The notes: a model not told the origin generated them from the letters alone. 64,000 nucleotides of DNA from DASXUX01 sp036504595 (GCA_036504595.1 DASXUX010000012.1:82774-146773); one strand, 5' to 3'; numbered from the stretch's first letter, positions 51,334 to 60,774 are shown. Translations and numbers: made by a program.

Positions 51334-51963
51334 ATGGCGGACATGGAAGCAATCAAAATGGCGGTTCGGCAAGGCAGCCGGCCCCAAGTCCTCAAGCTGG
51401 TGGAAGACGCGCTGGCGGAAGGTGTCAGCGCCAGCCAGATTCTGAATCAGGGCCTGATCGCCGGCATCCGGCTGGTCGGAGAACTGTTCAGCAAGAACGA
51501 AATCTTCGTCCCGGAAATGCTGATCGCCGCGCGGGCGATGCAGGCGGCCCTGGACAAACTCAAACCTCTTCTGATCGCCGCCGGCGAGAAGCCCAAGGGC
51601 ACGGTCGTCGCTGCGACGGTGAAGGGCGACCTGCACGACATCGGCAAGAACCTCGTCTGCATCATGATTCGCGGCGCCGGCTATCAGGTCATCGATCTGG
51701 GCGTGGACTGCTCCGCGGAGAAGTTCATCGCGGCCGCCAACGAAAACAAAGCTCAAGTTATCGTCTGCTCGGCCCTGCTGACCACGACGATGCCGTACAT
51801 GAAGACGATTGTCGATCAGGTGAAGGCCAGCGGCTGCAAAGCCAAGGTCATCATCGGCGGCGCTCCGGTCACGCAAACCTTCGCCGACAAGATTGGCGCC
51901 GACGGCTACGGCGCGGACGCCAACGAAGCCGTGCTCATCACCGAGAAACTGCTGGCGGTCTAG
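51334..51963 (+). CDS. Corrinoid-binding methyltransferase component (MtxC family)
   Basis: 209 aa. The helical cap domain (VLKLVEDALAEGVSASQILN, FVPEMLIAARAMQAALDKLK) precedes a Rossmann corrinoid-binding domain. The B12 lower-ligand motif DLHDIGKNL (DxHxxG) and the later S/T-rich loop and GGAPVT are all present. Such proteins shuttle methyl groups from methanol, methylamines, glycine betaine or methoxylated aromatics to tetrahydrofolate or CoM. The matching substrate methyltransferase (MtxB) is not in the window. The activator gene follows after a hairpin. Confidence 0.93.
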   Translation: MADMEAIKMAVRQGSRPQVLKLVEDALAEGVSASQILNQGLIAGIRLVGELFSKNEIFVPEMLIAARAMQAALDKLKPLLIAAGEKPKGTVVAATVKGDLHDIGKNLVCIMIRGAGYQVIDLGVDCSAEKFIAAANENKAQVIVCSALLTTTMPYMKTIVDQVKASGCKAKVIIGGAPVTQTFADKIGADGYGADANEAVLITEKLLAV

Positions 51964-52007
51964 CCGGGTGGTGGTGTGGTGCCTTGTGTCTGGTAACGGA
52001 AGTTTGG

Positions 52008-52045
52008 GAGTCGAGAGGTCCGCGGGTGGGCCTCTCGGCTCTTTT
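52008..52045 (+). terminator. Hairpin between corrinoid protein and its activator
   Basis: GAGTCGAGAGG / CCTCTCGGCTC stem with a 12-nt loop and TTTT. It may end or attenuate transcription so that the activator is made in lower amount. Confidence 0.75.
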
Positions 52046-52074
52046 CATTAGGTGAGGAGTCGATCAGCGGAAAT

Positions 52075-53874
52075 TTGAAATTTACAGTTTTCAGATTTGG
52101 CGCGGTCGCTTCAGAATACCGGAACAATCACGTGCTCACAAAGAACGACGCGCTCTCTTTGCCTGTGAAGCCCGGTGACGGGCCGGTCTTGTTGTCGGAG
52201 GTCGCGGTCGCCGCCGGCGTGCACCTGGATCTGCGCTGCGGCGGGAACGGCATCTGCAAACGCTGCCAGGTGAAGTGGGAAGGGCAGGAGGTGCTGGCGT
52301 GCCAGACCAGCGCCATTCACGAAGGCGTGATGTTGATTCCGCCTTCCTCGCAAGTGCCCGAAGAGTGGGCAGTGGAATCGGCGTTCGCTCCGCCGGTGCC
52401 GCGCGCATCGCACCCGCGCTGCAGGCGCGTCATCGTCAGGCCGCGCCTGCCGCGGGAACTGCCTGGAACGGACGATTGGGAGCGCGTCTGCCGGGCAGCC
52501 TTTCCTGACGGCAAGCGGCCGCTGGCCACGCCAGAAATGCTGTGCAAGCTGCCCGCCGCAATTGAAGCCGGCGCAGTGCGGCTCACGCTTTTTGACGATG
52601 AAGTGATCGATGTCGAAGCCGCAACGGATAAGGAAAAGCCGGTGCTGGGTCTGGCGATCGACGTTGGCACCACGACGGTCGTTGTGCGGCTGATGGACAT
52701 GGCCACGGGCGAGCAGCTTGCTTTGGCCGGCGCTCAGAACCGCCAGGTCAGCATGGGCGCGAACGTCATCAGCCGCATCGCGGTGGGCAGCACCGGCCGC
52801 GGGCTGGAACTGCTGCAGAAACTGGTCAACGAAAAGACGATTGTTCCGCTGATCGAAAAATGCGTGGCGCAGGCCGGCGCCAAAGGACAGACGATTCACC
52901 ACGCCGTCATCGGTGGCAACACGTGCATGGCGCACCTGCTGCTCGGCCTGCCGCCGAAAGGTTTGGGCGTGGTTCCGTTCAACGCGGTGGCGCTGGCTCC
53001 AGCGGCCGGAAGCGGGGCGCCGCTGGGGCTGCCCGTGAACAAAGTCGAGTGTCTGCCGGCGGCAGGCGCGTACATTGGCGGCGATGTGCTGGGCGGCGTT
53101 TACGCGCAGGGACTTGATCACTCCGGACCGCCCGAAATGCTGATCGACGTCGGCACCAACAGCGAGATTGTCTTGCGTGTCGGCGACAAGCTGTATGGCG
53201 CGTCGGCGCCCGCCGGTCCGGCGTTCGAAGGCGGCGGGCTGTCGTGCGGCGGCCCGGCCGGCCCGGGCGCGGTGACGCATCTGCGTCTTGAGAACGGCGC
53301 GTTCCAGATCGAGACGTACAAGAACACCGTGCCGGCGCATATCTGCGGCAGCGCGTACGTTGATTTTCTCGCGCTGGGCCGGGAGCACGGTTTCATCTCC
53401 GTGCAAGGGCGTTATCAGGGCAACATTCCGGTGCCGCCGGGCGTGGATGTGAGCGCCGAAGAAAAGAACGCTCTAACGCCGGGCAAGCGCTGCGTGCTGG
53501 CCAAGGGCGTTTACATCGATGAGCAAGACCTTGCGTTGCTGCTGCAAGCCAAGGCGGCTGTGCTGTCAGGCGTGCTGATTCTGCTGCGCACGGCCGGCAT
53601 TTTGCCGGGAGACCTGCATACGCTGCATGTCGCGGGCGGATTTGGCAGACATTTGAACCCCGCTCACGCCGTGCGCATCGCGCTCCTTCCCAGCGTACCG
53701 CTTGATCGAATCAAGATCGTCGGGAATACGTCGTTGTCGGCATGCTGCTGCGCGCTGCTCAACGGACAAGCGAGCGGCGAGATGCGGCACTTTGCGCGCC
53801 GCGTCCGGGTGGTGGAGTTGAATCTCGAGCCGGATTTCGAGGACAGCTACATTGATGCGCTGATGATGCCTTGA
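52075..53874 (+). CDS. Reductive activator of corrinoid protein (RACo, 2Fe-2S/DUF4445)
   Basis: 599 aa starting with TTG at 52075, the only start that keeps the ferredoxin domain. The N-terminal plant-type ferredoxin has LRCGGNGICKRCQV and LACQT (C-x5-C-x2-C-xn-C). After a linker the ASKHA-type ATPase core shows VLGLAIDVGTTTVVVRLMD, HHAVIGGNTCMAHLLLGLPP, MLIDVGTNSEIVL, AFEGGGLSCGGPAGPGA and LHVAGGFGRHLNP. RACo uses ATP to drive electron transfer that re-reduces inactive Co(II) corrinoid protein. The neighbouring MtxC-type protein is the likely client. Confidence 0.94.
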   Translation: MKFTVFRFGAVASEYRNNHVLTKNDALSLPVKPGDGPVLLSEVAVAAGVHLDLRCGGNGICKRCQVKWEGQEVLACQTSAIHEGVMLIPPSSQVPEEWAVESAFAPPVPRASHPRCRRVIVRPRLPRELPGTDDWERVCRAAFPDGKRPLATPEMLCKLPAAIEAGAVRLTLFDDEVIDVEAATDKEKPVLGLAIDVGTTTVVVRLMDMATGEQLALAGAQNRQVSMGANVISRIAVGSTGRGLELLQKLVNEKTIVPLIEKCVAQAGAKGQTIHHAVIGGNTCMAHLLLGLPPKGLGVVPFNAVALAPAAGSGAPLGLPVNKVECLPAAGAYIGGDVLGGVYAQGLDHSGPPEMLIDVGTNSEIVLRVGDKLYGASAPAGPAFEGGGLSCGGPAGPGAVTHLRLENGAFQIETYKNTVPAHICGSAYVDFLALGREHGFISVQGRYQGNIPVPPGVDVSAEEKNALTPGKRCVLAKGVYIDEQDLALLLQAKAAVLSGVLILLRTAGILPGDLHTLHVAGGFGRHLNPAHAVRIALLPSVPLDRIKIVGNTSLSACCCALLNGQASGEMRHFARRVRVVELNLEPDFEDSYIDALMMP

Positions 53875-53876
53875 GA

Positions 53877-53905
53877 CAATAGTCTGTAGTCTAGAGTCTG
53901 GAAGT
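53877..53905 (+). repeat. Short heptamer array (TAGTCTG type)
   Basis: TAGTCTG, TAGTCTA, GAGTCTG, then GAAGTC, in period 7, between convergent genes. Confidence 0.75.
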
Positions 53906-53913
53906 CACCCGCT

Positions 53914-55464
53914 CTACGGCATTTGCGCGACGGTGCGTTCGAGTTGTTCTGGATCGACGGGCTTGACCAAGTGCAGGGCGAAGCCGGCTTCGCTGGCGCG
54001 GCGCTGATCTTCCTCTTGCGCGTAGCCGGTCAGGGCGATGATCGGCGTGTCCTTCAACCGCGGATCGACCTTGAACGCTCGTGCGACAGCGTAGCCGTCC
54101 ATTCCGCCGGGAAGGCCGATGTCGCAGAGGACGATCTCGGGGCCGACGTTGCGCGCGATTTCAAGACCTGACTGGCCGCTGAATGCGACTTCGACCTGGT
54201 GGCCGGCGAATTCGAGGACCAGGCGCAGGCTTTCGGCGGCATCCAGGTTATCTTCGATCAGCAGGATGCGGCGGCTGCGAGGCGAGACGGGCGTGGAGGC
54301 AGTAGTTTTTTCCATGGCTTTGTGCTCGGTCAGCAGCGGCAGTTCGATGATGAACGTGCTGCCCCGCCCGATTCCCTCACTTTCGGCGCGAATAGAACCA
54401 TCATGCAGTTCAACGAGAGCTTTGGACAAGGCGAGGCCCAGGCCGAGTCCTCCGCGGTTGCGGTCGCGCGTATGATCGGCTTGAGCATAATTTTCGAAGG
54501 CGCGCGAGAGCATGGGGCGCTCCATGCCAATGCCGGTATCACGCACGTTGATCCTGGCTTTCCGCCCGCCAGGCATTTCGGTCAGTTCCAGGGTGACGCG
54601 GCCGCCTGGATCGGTGAACTTGCTGGCGTTGCTGAGCAGATTGCCGATGGCTTGTGAAAGCCGCGTTGAATCGCCGTGGACCCACAGCGGCTGTTCGGGA
54701 ACGCGCACCTCAAGGATCACGCCCCCGGTTTCCAGGTTCGAGCGGGCGTCGTCGGCGCAGGCGCGTACGAGCGCGGTCAGATTCAGTCGCTCCTTGACGA
54801 GCAGGATCTTCTTGCGGGCGATGCGGGAGACATCCAGCAGATCATCGACATGCCGCGTCAGATGCTGAACCTGGCGCTGCATGATCTCGCGGACCTTCTT
54901 CAGTTGCGCGGGAGGGACTGAAGGCGCCATGACGATATGCAAGCCGTTGCGCAACGGCGCGAGGTGGTTGCGCAGTTCGTGGGCGAGCATCGCCAGAAAA
55001 TCATCTTTTTGGCGGTCCACTTCAGCCAGGCGGTCGGCGCGCTCGCGCAGTTCGTTCTCCATCCGCTTTTGGTCGGTGATGTCGCGCAGAACTCCCGTAA
55101 AGAAGCGTCCTTCCTTGGTTTGGAACTCCCCAACGGCGAGGTAAAGGGGGAAGATGGAACCGTCCTTGCGCTTGCCCTGAACTTCGCGGCCGATACCGAT
55201 GATCTTCTTTTCGCCCGTCTTCAAATAATTGTGCAGGTAGCGATCATGCGCCGCATGGTCGGGCTCGGGCATGAGTATGTTGACGTTGTGCCCAATGACT
55301 TCTTGAGCCTTATAGCCAAAGATCCGTTCCGCAGCGGGGTTAAAAGTCTGGATCGCACCCCGCACGTCAATAGTAACAATGCCTTCGACGACGTTATTCA
55401 CCACGGAGCGAAATCGATCCTCATGCGCCTCCAGCCATTGTCTTTCAGATTGTTGATCGCTCAC
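53914..55464 (-). CDS. Hybrid sensor histidine kinase (PAS-HK-receiver)
   Basis: 516 aa starting with GTG at 55464, chosen for AAGGAAAG five bases upstream. A FixL-like PAS domain (FRSVVNNVVEGIVTIDVRGA, AERIFGYKAQEVIGHNVNIL) precedes the dimerisation domain with phospho-acceptor His in AMLAHELRNHLAPLRNG. The catalytic domain has NLLSNASKFTDPGG, DTGIGME and GGLGLGLALS. The C-terminal receiver has LLIEDNLDAAES, phospho-acceptor Asp in VLCDIGLPGGMDG and the lysine in LVKPVD. Cytoplasmic, no membrane helix. The PAS could bind heme or another ligand. Confidence 0.95.
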   Translation of the reverse strand: MSDQQSERQWLEAHEDRFRSVVNNVVEGIVTIDVRGAIQTFNPAAERIFGYKAQEVIGHNVNILMPEPDHAAHDRYLHNYLKTGEKKIIGIGREVQGKRKDGSIFPLYLAVGEFQTKEGRFFTGVLRDITDQKRMENELRERADRLAEVDRQKDDFLAMLAHELRNHLAPLRNGLHIVMAPSVPPAQLKKVREIMQRQVQHLTRHVDDLLDVSRIARKKILLVKERLNLTALVRACADDARSNLETGGVILEVRVPEQPLWVHGDSTRLSQAIGNLLSNASKFTDPGGRVTLELTEMPGGRKARINVRDTGIGMERPMLSRAFENYAQADHTRDRNRGGLGLGLALSKALVELHDGSIRAESEGIGRGSTFIIELPLLTEHKAMEKTTASTPVSPRSRRILLIEDNLDAAESLRLVLEFAGHQVEVAFSGQSGLEIARNVGPEIVLCDIGLPGGMDGYAVARAFKVDPRLKDTPIIALTGYAQEEDQRRASEAGFALHLVKPVDPEQLERTVAQMP

Positions 55465-55640
55465 GTGTACTTTCCTTGGGGGCCGGGATCCGAAACGGCA
55501 CCCATTACAGCAGAATTCTACAAGTTTAGACACCCAAAATTAGCAGAATCCTCCAAAAACAAGTTTTTTCTGTCCCAATACCTCTCATGCAGTATAAGTT
55601 GGAAAGGGGCCGCTATCATTCCCGAAAGGCGACGACCTGA

Positions 55641-56264
55641 ATGCGCCAAATGCCGGTTCAAAAGGCTATACCGCCCTCGGGCAACGCAAAGCGCTGGCTA
55701 AAAGCGGGTGCCTTGGTGGCGGCGATCAGCCTCGTGTGTTTTGCCGCCGTCAGGCTGAGCACACGGCATGTCCGCGACCTGCAGCCGCAGGAAATCCGCG
55801 AGAAGATGGAATCCTCCGAGCTGCCGCTGGAGCGCGCCATCGAGCAGGTCAACCGGCTGGATGTCCAGGACCGCCGGGAACTGATGCAAAGCCGCGAGGC
55901 GCAAACCTATTTCCGCAACCTGCAGCCGGAGCAACGCAAGCGTTTTATCCAAGAGACCCTCGACCGAGGCATTCGCCAGCAGATCGAACGTTACCGACAA
56001 CTGAACAAAGAGCAGCGCGCCGAGTTCATCGCTGAAATACAGCAGCGCCAAGCCGAGGAGCGCGAGCGCCTGCGGAATCTGCCGGAGAAAGAGCGCGCGG
56101 AGATGCGCGCGGCGATCACTCAGGGCCAGCTTGAACAAATTGTTGAGCGGGCTGTGCAAGCGTATTTGAGCGTTTCATCCAGCGAGGAGCGCGCGGAGCT
56201 TGCACCGCTCTTCGAGAACGCTCTTCAGAATCTGAACCTGGCTCGTACGGGAAGCGGCAAGTAA
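55641..56264 (+). CDS. Single-pass membrane protein with coiled-coil domain, unknown function
   Basis: 207 aa. A short basic N-terminus, one helix (AGALVAAISLVCFAAV), then about 150 highly charged helical residues (RELMQSREAQTYFRNLQPEQ, YRQLNKEQRAEFIAEIQQRQ). Likely a periplasmic coiled coil. It faces the Spy-like gene at 56337, converging with it. No family recognised. Confidence 0.6.
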   Translation: MRQMPVQKAIPPSGNAKRWLKAGALVAAISLVCFAAVRLSTRHVRDLQPQEIREKMESSELPLERAIEQVNRLDVQDRRELMQSREAQTYFRNLQPEQRKRFIQETLDRGIRQQIERYRQLNKEQRAEFIAEIQQRQAEERERLRNLPEKERAEMRAAITQGQLEQIVERAVQAYLSVSSSEERAELAPLFENALQNLNLARTGSGK

Positions 56265-56279
56265 GCGGGAACAGCGCGC

Positions 56280-56322
56280 AAAAAAAGCACGGGCAGCCAA
56301 CGACGAACAGAGGCTGCCCGTG
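56280..56322 (-). terminator. Terminator of the 56337 gene
   Basis: CACGGGCAGCC / GGCTGCCCGTG stem, followed on the minus strand by seven T residues. The stem sequence is that of the CACGGGCAG repeat family. Confidence 0.85.
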
Positions 56323-56336
56323 GCACATCGTGGCAA

Positions 56337-56783
56337 CTACTGTGCTTTCTTCTCTTCGCCGCCGGGTGCGCGCCGAGCCGGGAAGAGCTTGGCAACCTGT
56401 GCTTCGTTGAGAGCCGGGGTGAGCGCCTTCTTGTACTCCTCACGAGCATTGAAGCCCATCTTCTCGGTCAGTTTCTTGTAAGCGGCGCCAATCGCTTCCC
56501 GATCGTTGGCATCGCGGGCCTTCTTGATTTCGGCCTGGGCTTCTGCCACGCCTTCCTTCTTGTTTGCTTCTTCCATCTTCTTCGTGAACTCTTCGTTCAC
56601 CGCCTGCACCTTCTTCTTCTGCTCGTCGGTAAGAGCATTGTCCGCGCCCAGCCGTTCGTTGATCTGTTCCATCGTCATCGGCACCTGCCCGCGCGTGCGA
56701 CCGGCGCCATCGGCAGCGCGCAGTTGAGTTGTTCCGAGTGCCAAGACCAGCACGGCGAGCAACAGCCACGTTTTCCGCAACAT
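56337..56783 (-). CDS. Small exported helical protein (Spy/CpxP-like in style)
   Basis: 148 aa from ATG 56783 (GGAGGAATTATCA upstream). Signal peptide MLRKTWLLLAVLVLALGTTQLRA. The mature part is charged and helical (LGADNALTDEQKKKVQAVNE, KKMEEANKKEGVAEAQAEIK), with an LT-xx-Q-type motif reminiscent of Spy/CpxP/DUF3106 proteins of the periplasm. The relation is by style rather than by a clear signature. Confidence 0.6.
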   Translation of the reverse strand: MLRKTWLLLAVLVLALGTTQLRAADGAGRTRGQVPMTMEQINERLGADNALTDEQKKKVQAVNEEFTKKMEEANKKEGVAEAQAEIKKARDANDREAIGAAYKKLTEKMGFNAREEYKKALTPALNEAQVAKLFPARRAPGGEEKKAQ

Positions 56784-57110
56784 TGATAATTCCTCCAAAA
56801 GTCCCCACCTCGCTCTCCCTTCAAGGGAGGGCACTTTTATTATAGAGAAGAGTTCCCCTAGAATACTGCGCAAAAAATGGGTGCCGGCGCACCTTGGCTT
56901 CCCAGTGGATGTGAAGACGGCCGGTGCTGGCGCGTCTGATTTGTGGTTATGTCAATCAGAGGGTCAACTTATGAGATCGACGCGTTGTTGCTTCGCCGCG
57001 GCCAACTTCTTGGCAGCGCTTTCAACGACCGCGAGTTTTACTCTGCCGCTCATCAACGAAGACACGGGCAACCAACGACGAACGGCGGCTGCCCGTGCCA
57101 CACAAAACCC
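56784..57110. other. Intergenic region; CACGGGCA repeat at its end, no gene
   Basis: 57063-57098 is a hairpin with CACGGGCA / TGCCCGTG arms and the same AACGACGAAC loop as at 56299. The rest shows no family resemblance; possible promoter of the Spy-like gene near 56830. Confidence 0.5.
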
Positions 57111-57665
57111 TTACTTCTCCGTTTCCGACTGCGTCTCGTCCTTAGCGGGCACAAGGCGCTCGACGGAATCGGCCACGACCACTGTCTTTCCCTTGTAGTC
57201 GTCGTTCAGCGTGATCTTCAGGTTCTTCTCAAGCCGATCCTTGTCGTACTTCAGAACTGCGCCCTTCACCTTCACGTTCTGCTCGCCGGCACTGACATTG
57301 ATGGGCTCCTGGTTGATCGGCTGCCGCGTCACCACCAGCACCTGATCCTTTCCAGTCGGGCCAACGCCGCTGAGTATAAACGCATTATCGCCGTTCGTTT
57401 CGCCCACATTGCCCTCAAGCGTCGCGTTCCGGCCGACCAGCGTTTCCAGGTCTTGCCGGTTGTCTTGGATCACCACTGGAGCGCCGACACCGGGCTGATA
57501 TGTTCCCGGAGTTTTCATTCCGCCGCCCCACCAACCCCAGCCGCCAAAGCCGAAGACGAGAAGAATCAACGCCAGGAACCACAGCCACCACCATCCGGCG
57601 CCTGCGCTGGTCCGCGCCTCGTCATCGCGATACGGATCACGGGGTTCATTGTACGGGTCTGCCAT
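57111..57665 (-). CDS. Single-pass membrane protein of unknown function
   Basis: 184 aa (AAAGGAGGTGCGAT upstream). A polar N-terminus (DPYNEPRDPYRDDEA), one Trp/Gly-rich helix (WWWLWFLALILLVFGFGGWG), then a soluble beta-type domain of about 120 residues (TLVGRNATLEGNVGETNGDN, KVKGAVLKYDKDRLEKNLKI). The domain could be OB-like. No signature recognised. Confidence 0.6.
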   Translation of the reverse strand: MADPYNEPRDPYRDDEARTSAGAGWWWLWFLALILLVFGFGGWGWWGGGMKTPGTYQPGVGAPVVIQDNRQDLETLVGRNATLEGNVGETNGDNAFILSGVGPTGKDQVLVVTRQPINQEPINVSAGEQNVKVKGAVLKYDKDRLEKNLKITLNDDYKGKTVVVADSVERLVPAKDETQSETEK

Positions 57666-57743
57666 ATCGCACCTCCTTTAACTTAGCGCGGATATGCACT
57701 GCACGCCGCCGCGCCAAGGCTTGAACGCAAGCGTGATACCGCC

Positions 57744-59003
57744 TCAGCGCGCCTCCTGCGACGGTTGCGTGTAAGATGCGGGCATCGAGCGCTCGCTGGG
57801 GCCAAACAGGCTCATCAGCGTTGCCTTCGTGTCGTCATCGGCGATATATCCGAGATGTCCGCCATGCGACAGCAACGTCAGGTGGTCCTGACCGGCGCAC
57901 GATTTCAGCCGTGCTACGTCTTCCGCCGTGTTGAACGGGTCGTTTTCAGCCACAATGGCTTTTGAGTATGACGGCTGATGGCTCAGCAATTCGCACAGGT
58001 CCGTCGCGCGGATCATGTCGTCCACGTTCTGCGCTCCAATGCGTTCGCGCCAGGCCGGCAGAGCCAGGTCGTCTGCGTACTTCTCGAAGCCCCACACCTC
58101 CGCGTACTCGTCCTTGGTGAACTCGTCTCCGCTCGGCAGGGCTTCAGTATGGAAAACAGCATCGTTGCGGATCACCACGGGCTTGAGTTCCTCGTGGAAA
58201 CTCGCCGAAATCGCCGCCCGCAACAGTTCCATGCTCATCTTTTCGCAACACGGATCTTTTGAAGACTTGTAGCCGCCAAAACCATAGCCGCCGAACTTCC
58301 ATTGCAGTTCGGAAAGCGTGTATTGGAATCGGTCGTTGACGTACCAGTCATCCAGAATCTCCGCCGTCTTGCGCAAATCGACCGGCGGCGAGTAGGCGCG
58401 GATCAACGAGACTTTGAACGGCAGGCGTCCCTCATTGGCCATTTCTCCCAGAACGAGCGCCTCGAGCCCGCCGTAGCTCATCCCCACGATGCCAATCTGC
58501 GAAACCCTGCCTTGCGCCTGCGGTTCGTTCAGGAAGGCCGAGACGATGTCGCGCACTTTGTTGCTTTCCGCCCACAGATTTCCCGACGGCCCATGCGCGC
58601 ACTTCTGGACGAACTCCGGGCGGAACGTCGAGTCGAACGTCAGGACGTGATAGCCGGCGTCCGACAGCCACTGTGGCCACAGCTTGCTGAAATTGTCCTG
58701 CGTGCGTCCAGCGATGCCCAGCAGCACCACCACCAGCGGCGCGGAGAAATCATGAATCGACGCGCTGACCGACACTTCGCCGCAACAACCGGCGTTCAAC
58801 TTCAGCGTCTGAAAGCACTCGCTCTTGACTTTCGGCACCCCAAGGAAGCCCATGACGGTATCGTATTCGCCACTCTGGCAAGCCGCTCCAGCGGACGTGC
58901 ACGTCGAACACCCCTCTTCACAACTCGACGCAAAACACGGCATTGCGCCAAGCAACGCGAGCATGGCCAGCGGCCAAGCTTTCATCCCTTGCAAAGTTTT
59001 CAT
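57744..59003 (-). CDS. Exported alpha/beta hydrolase with Cys-rich N-terminus
   Basis: 419 aa from ATG 59003 (GGAG nine bases upstream; an upstream ATG lacks a site). Signal peptide ending PCFAS, then a cysteine-rich segment (CEEGCSTCTSAGAACQSG). The hydrolase part shows VVVLLGIAGRTQDNFSKLWP, the nucleophile elbow IVGMSYGG, AENDPF with the probable acid, and LLSHGGHLGYIAD with the catalytic His. Additional cysteines (NAGCCGE, DPCCEKM) suggest disulfides. The substrate is unknown; many relatives are periplasmic esterases or peptidases. Confidence 0.8.
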   Translation of the reverse strand: MKTLQGMKAWPLAMLALLGAMPCFASSCEEGCSTCTSAGAACQSGEYDTVMGFLGVPKVKSECFQTLKLNAGCCGEVSVSASIHDFSAPLVVVLLGIAGRTQDNFSKLWPQWLSDAGYHVLTFDSTFRPEFVQKCAHGPSGNLWAESNKVRDIVSAFLNEPQAQGRVSQIGIVGMSYGGLEALVLGEMANEGRLPFKVSLIRAYSPPVDLRKTAEILDDWYVNDRFQYTLSELQWKFGGYGFGGYKSSKDPCCEKMSMELLRAAISASFHEELKPVVIRNDAVFHTEALPSGDEFTKDEYAEVWGFEKYADDLALPAWRERIGAQNVDDMIRATDLCELLSHQPSYSKAIVAENDPFNTAEDVARLKSCAGQDHLTLLSHGGHLGYIADDDTKATLMSLFGPSERSMPASYTQPSQEAR

Positions 59004-59072
59004 GTTGGTTGTCTCCATCCGGCCGCATAAATGCCAAACCCCAATTCCCGCGCGCGCAAGAACGGTGCCGAA

Positions 59073-59110
59073 GTGAGTCTAGAGTCTGGAGTCTGGAGTC
59101 TGGAGTCGGG
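59073..59110 (+). repeat. Heptamer tandem repeat (GAGTCTG type)
   Basis: GAGTCTA, GAGTCTG, GAGTCTG, GAGTCTG and GAGTCGG in strict period 7, between the hydrolase start and malic enzyme stop. Confidence 0.9.
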
Positions 59111-59127
59111 GCTGCCGGCTTCTGAGC

Positions 59128-60663
59128 TTACTCGTCCGCGATTCCTTCGGTGACCGGCGCCCGGCCTTTGATCTCATCGACGGTGTCGGCAAGGACTTTA
59201 TCGAGCATCGCTGGCGGCGGCGGCTTAACAATGCCGCTCTCCATCAGCAGAGTCACCAGCCCGCGAGCCTGATCGATGTCCTTCTGCGCTCGGCGGAGCA
59301 CTTCGTTCGGGTACAGCCGCCACTGCGCCACGCCGTCCTGAATCGCTTGCGCGGCGACGTCGGCCGCTTCCTGAGCGAAGACCTGTACGTCTTCCATCGT
59401 CGGCATGATGTGCTCGGTATCGAGACCGATCTTCTGCTGCGTCCGGGCGATCGAGTGCGCCGCGGCCATGGCCATCGTGTCGGTCACCTTTGAGGCACGG
59501 ACCAGCAGCGCACCTTTCAAAAGACCGGGGAAGCAGAGTGAGTTGTTCACCTGATTTGGAAAATCACTACGCCCCGTCGCGATCACCCATGCGCCCGCGG
59601 CCTTCGCTTCGTGCGGGTAAATCTCCGGGACCGGATTGGCGCAGGCAAAGACGATGGCCTTTTCAGCCATCGCAGAAATCCACTCCTTTTTCACCCCGCC
59701 GGGCCCGGACCGGGAAAGCGCACAAAGGACATCGGCGCCCAAAATCGCGTCTTCGATCTTGTCCACTTTTTGCGGATTCGTCGTCTGGCAGAGCTCCCAT
59801 TTCCGATAAAACCGCACGTCCTTCTGCACATCGTCGCGCCCGCTGTGCAGGCCGCCTTTCGAATCGAAAACAATCACATTGCGCGGATCAAGGCCCTCCG
59901 CCAGCAGCAACCGGACAATCGTCGCGTTCGACGCGCCCGCGCCCAGGAACACCGCTTTGGTCTTGCGCCATTCCTTGCCGGCCAGCTTGAGCGCGTTGAT
60001 CATTCCCGCGAGCGTGACGCAAGCGGTGCCTTGCGCGTCATCGTGCCACACGGGAATCCCGCAGTCCTGCAGGTTGTCGAGCACCTGGAAACACGCCGGC
60101 TGAGCGATGTCTTCCAGGTTCACCGCTCCAACCGACGGCGCCAGCATGTGGACAAAGTCGATGATCTTCTCGGCGCTCTGGTCGCGATGCGAGGACGTAA
60201 TGTCGTGCTTGAAATCAGGTTTGTGGCTGCCTGGATTTGGGCTGCTGTTGATGCACAAGGCGATCGCGTTCACGCCGCCGAGGTAGTACATCAGCAGCGC
60301 CTTGCCTTCCATCACGCCCAGGCCACCGGACGGCGTGCAGTCGCCATCGCCCAGGACTCGGCTGGAGTCTGAAACGATGGCCACCAGGTTACTGCGGTTG
60401 GACAGATCGTAGCTGCGCAGATTGTTGTCGCGAATCGCCGTGGAGATCGCCGAGACCCCGGGCGTGTACCAGACGCCGAACCAGCCCAGGCCGTAGATAC
60501 CGGCTTTCGGGATCGTAATCATTTTCCCGCCATAGAACTCATGCATCGCCAGCGAGAGGCGCTTGAGGAAAACAGTTTGAGCCTTGGCGGTTTCGTCGGG
60601 AGTAAAGTCTTTCGGAAACCGGCTGGCGAGCTTGTTCAGATCGAGATATTCGGGAATATTCAC
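59128..60663 (-). CDS. NAD(P)-dependent malic enzyme
   Basis: 511 aa. It decarboxylates malate to pyruvate with reduction of NAD(P). GVWYTPGVSAISTAIRDN contains the catalytic Tyr segment. SSRVLGDGDCTPSGGLGVMEG and NLEDIAQPACFQVLDNL carry metal and substrate residues. WHDDAQGTACVTLAGMINAL is the HDDQxGTA motif with one residue changed. AVFLGAGASNATIVRLLL is the dinucleotide site, and FACANPVPEIYPHEA follows. It belongs to the short bacterial form but with a longer C-terminus. Confidence 0.93.
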   Translation of the reverse strand: MNIPEYLDLNKLASRFPKDFTPDETAKAQTVFLKRLSLAMHEFYGGKMITIPKAGIYGLGWFGVWYTPGVSAISTAIRDNNLRSYDLSNRSNLVAIVSDSSRVLGDGDCTPSGGLGVMEGKALLMYYLGGVNAIALCINSSPNPGSHKPDFKHDITSSHRDQSAEKIIDFVHMLAPSVGAVNLEDIAQPACFQVLDNLQDCGIPVWHDDAQGTACVTLAGMINALKLAGKEWRKTKAVFLGAGASNATIVRLLLAEGLDPRNVIVFDSKGGLHSGRDDVQKDVRFYRKWELCQTTNPQKVDKIEDAILGADVLCALSRSGPGGVKKEWISAMAEKAIVFACANPVPEIYPHEAKAAGAWVIATGRSDFPNQVNNSLCFPGLLKGALLVRASKVTDTMAMAAAHSIARTQQKIGLDTEHIMPTMEDVQVFAQEAADVAAQAIQDGVAQWRLYPNEVLRRAQKDIDQARGLVTLLMESGIVKPPPPAMLDKVLADTVDEIKGRAPVTEGIADE

Positions 60664-60715
60664 GCGCGCGTCCTTTAATCAGACTCCAGATAACTAGACT
60701 TGCGTTCCCTCTGAC

Positions 60716-60774
60716 ATCCAGACTCCAGACTCAAGACTCCAGACTCAAGACTCCAGACTCAAGACTACAAGTCT
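60716..60774 (+). repeat. Heptamer tandem repeat (GACTCCA / GACTCAA alternating)
   Basis: Seven or more 7-bp units alternating CCAGACT and CAAGACT, ending at the stop codon of the ABC permease gene. It is complementary in type to the 59073 array. Confidence 0.9.
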
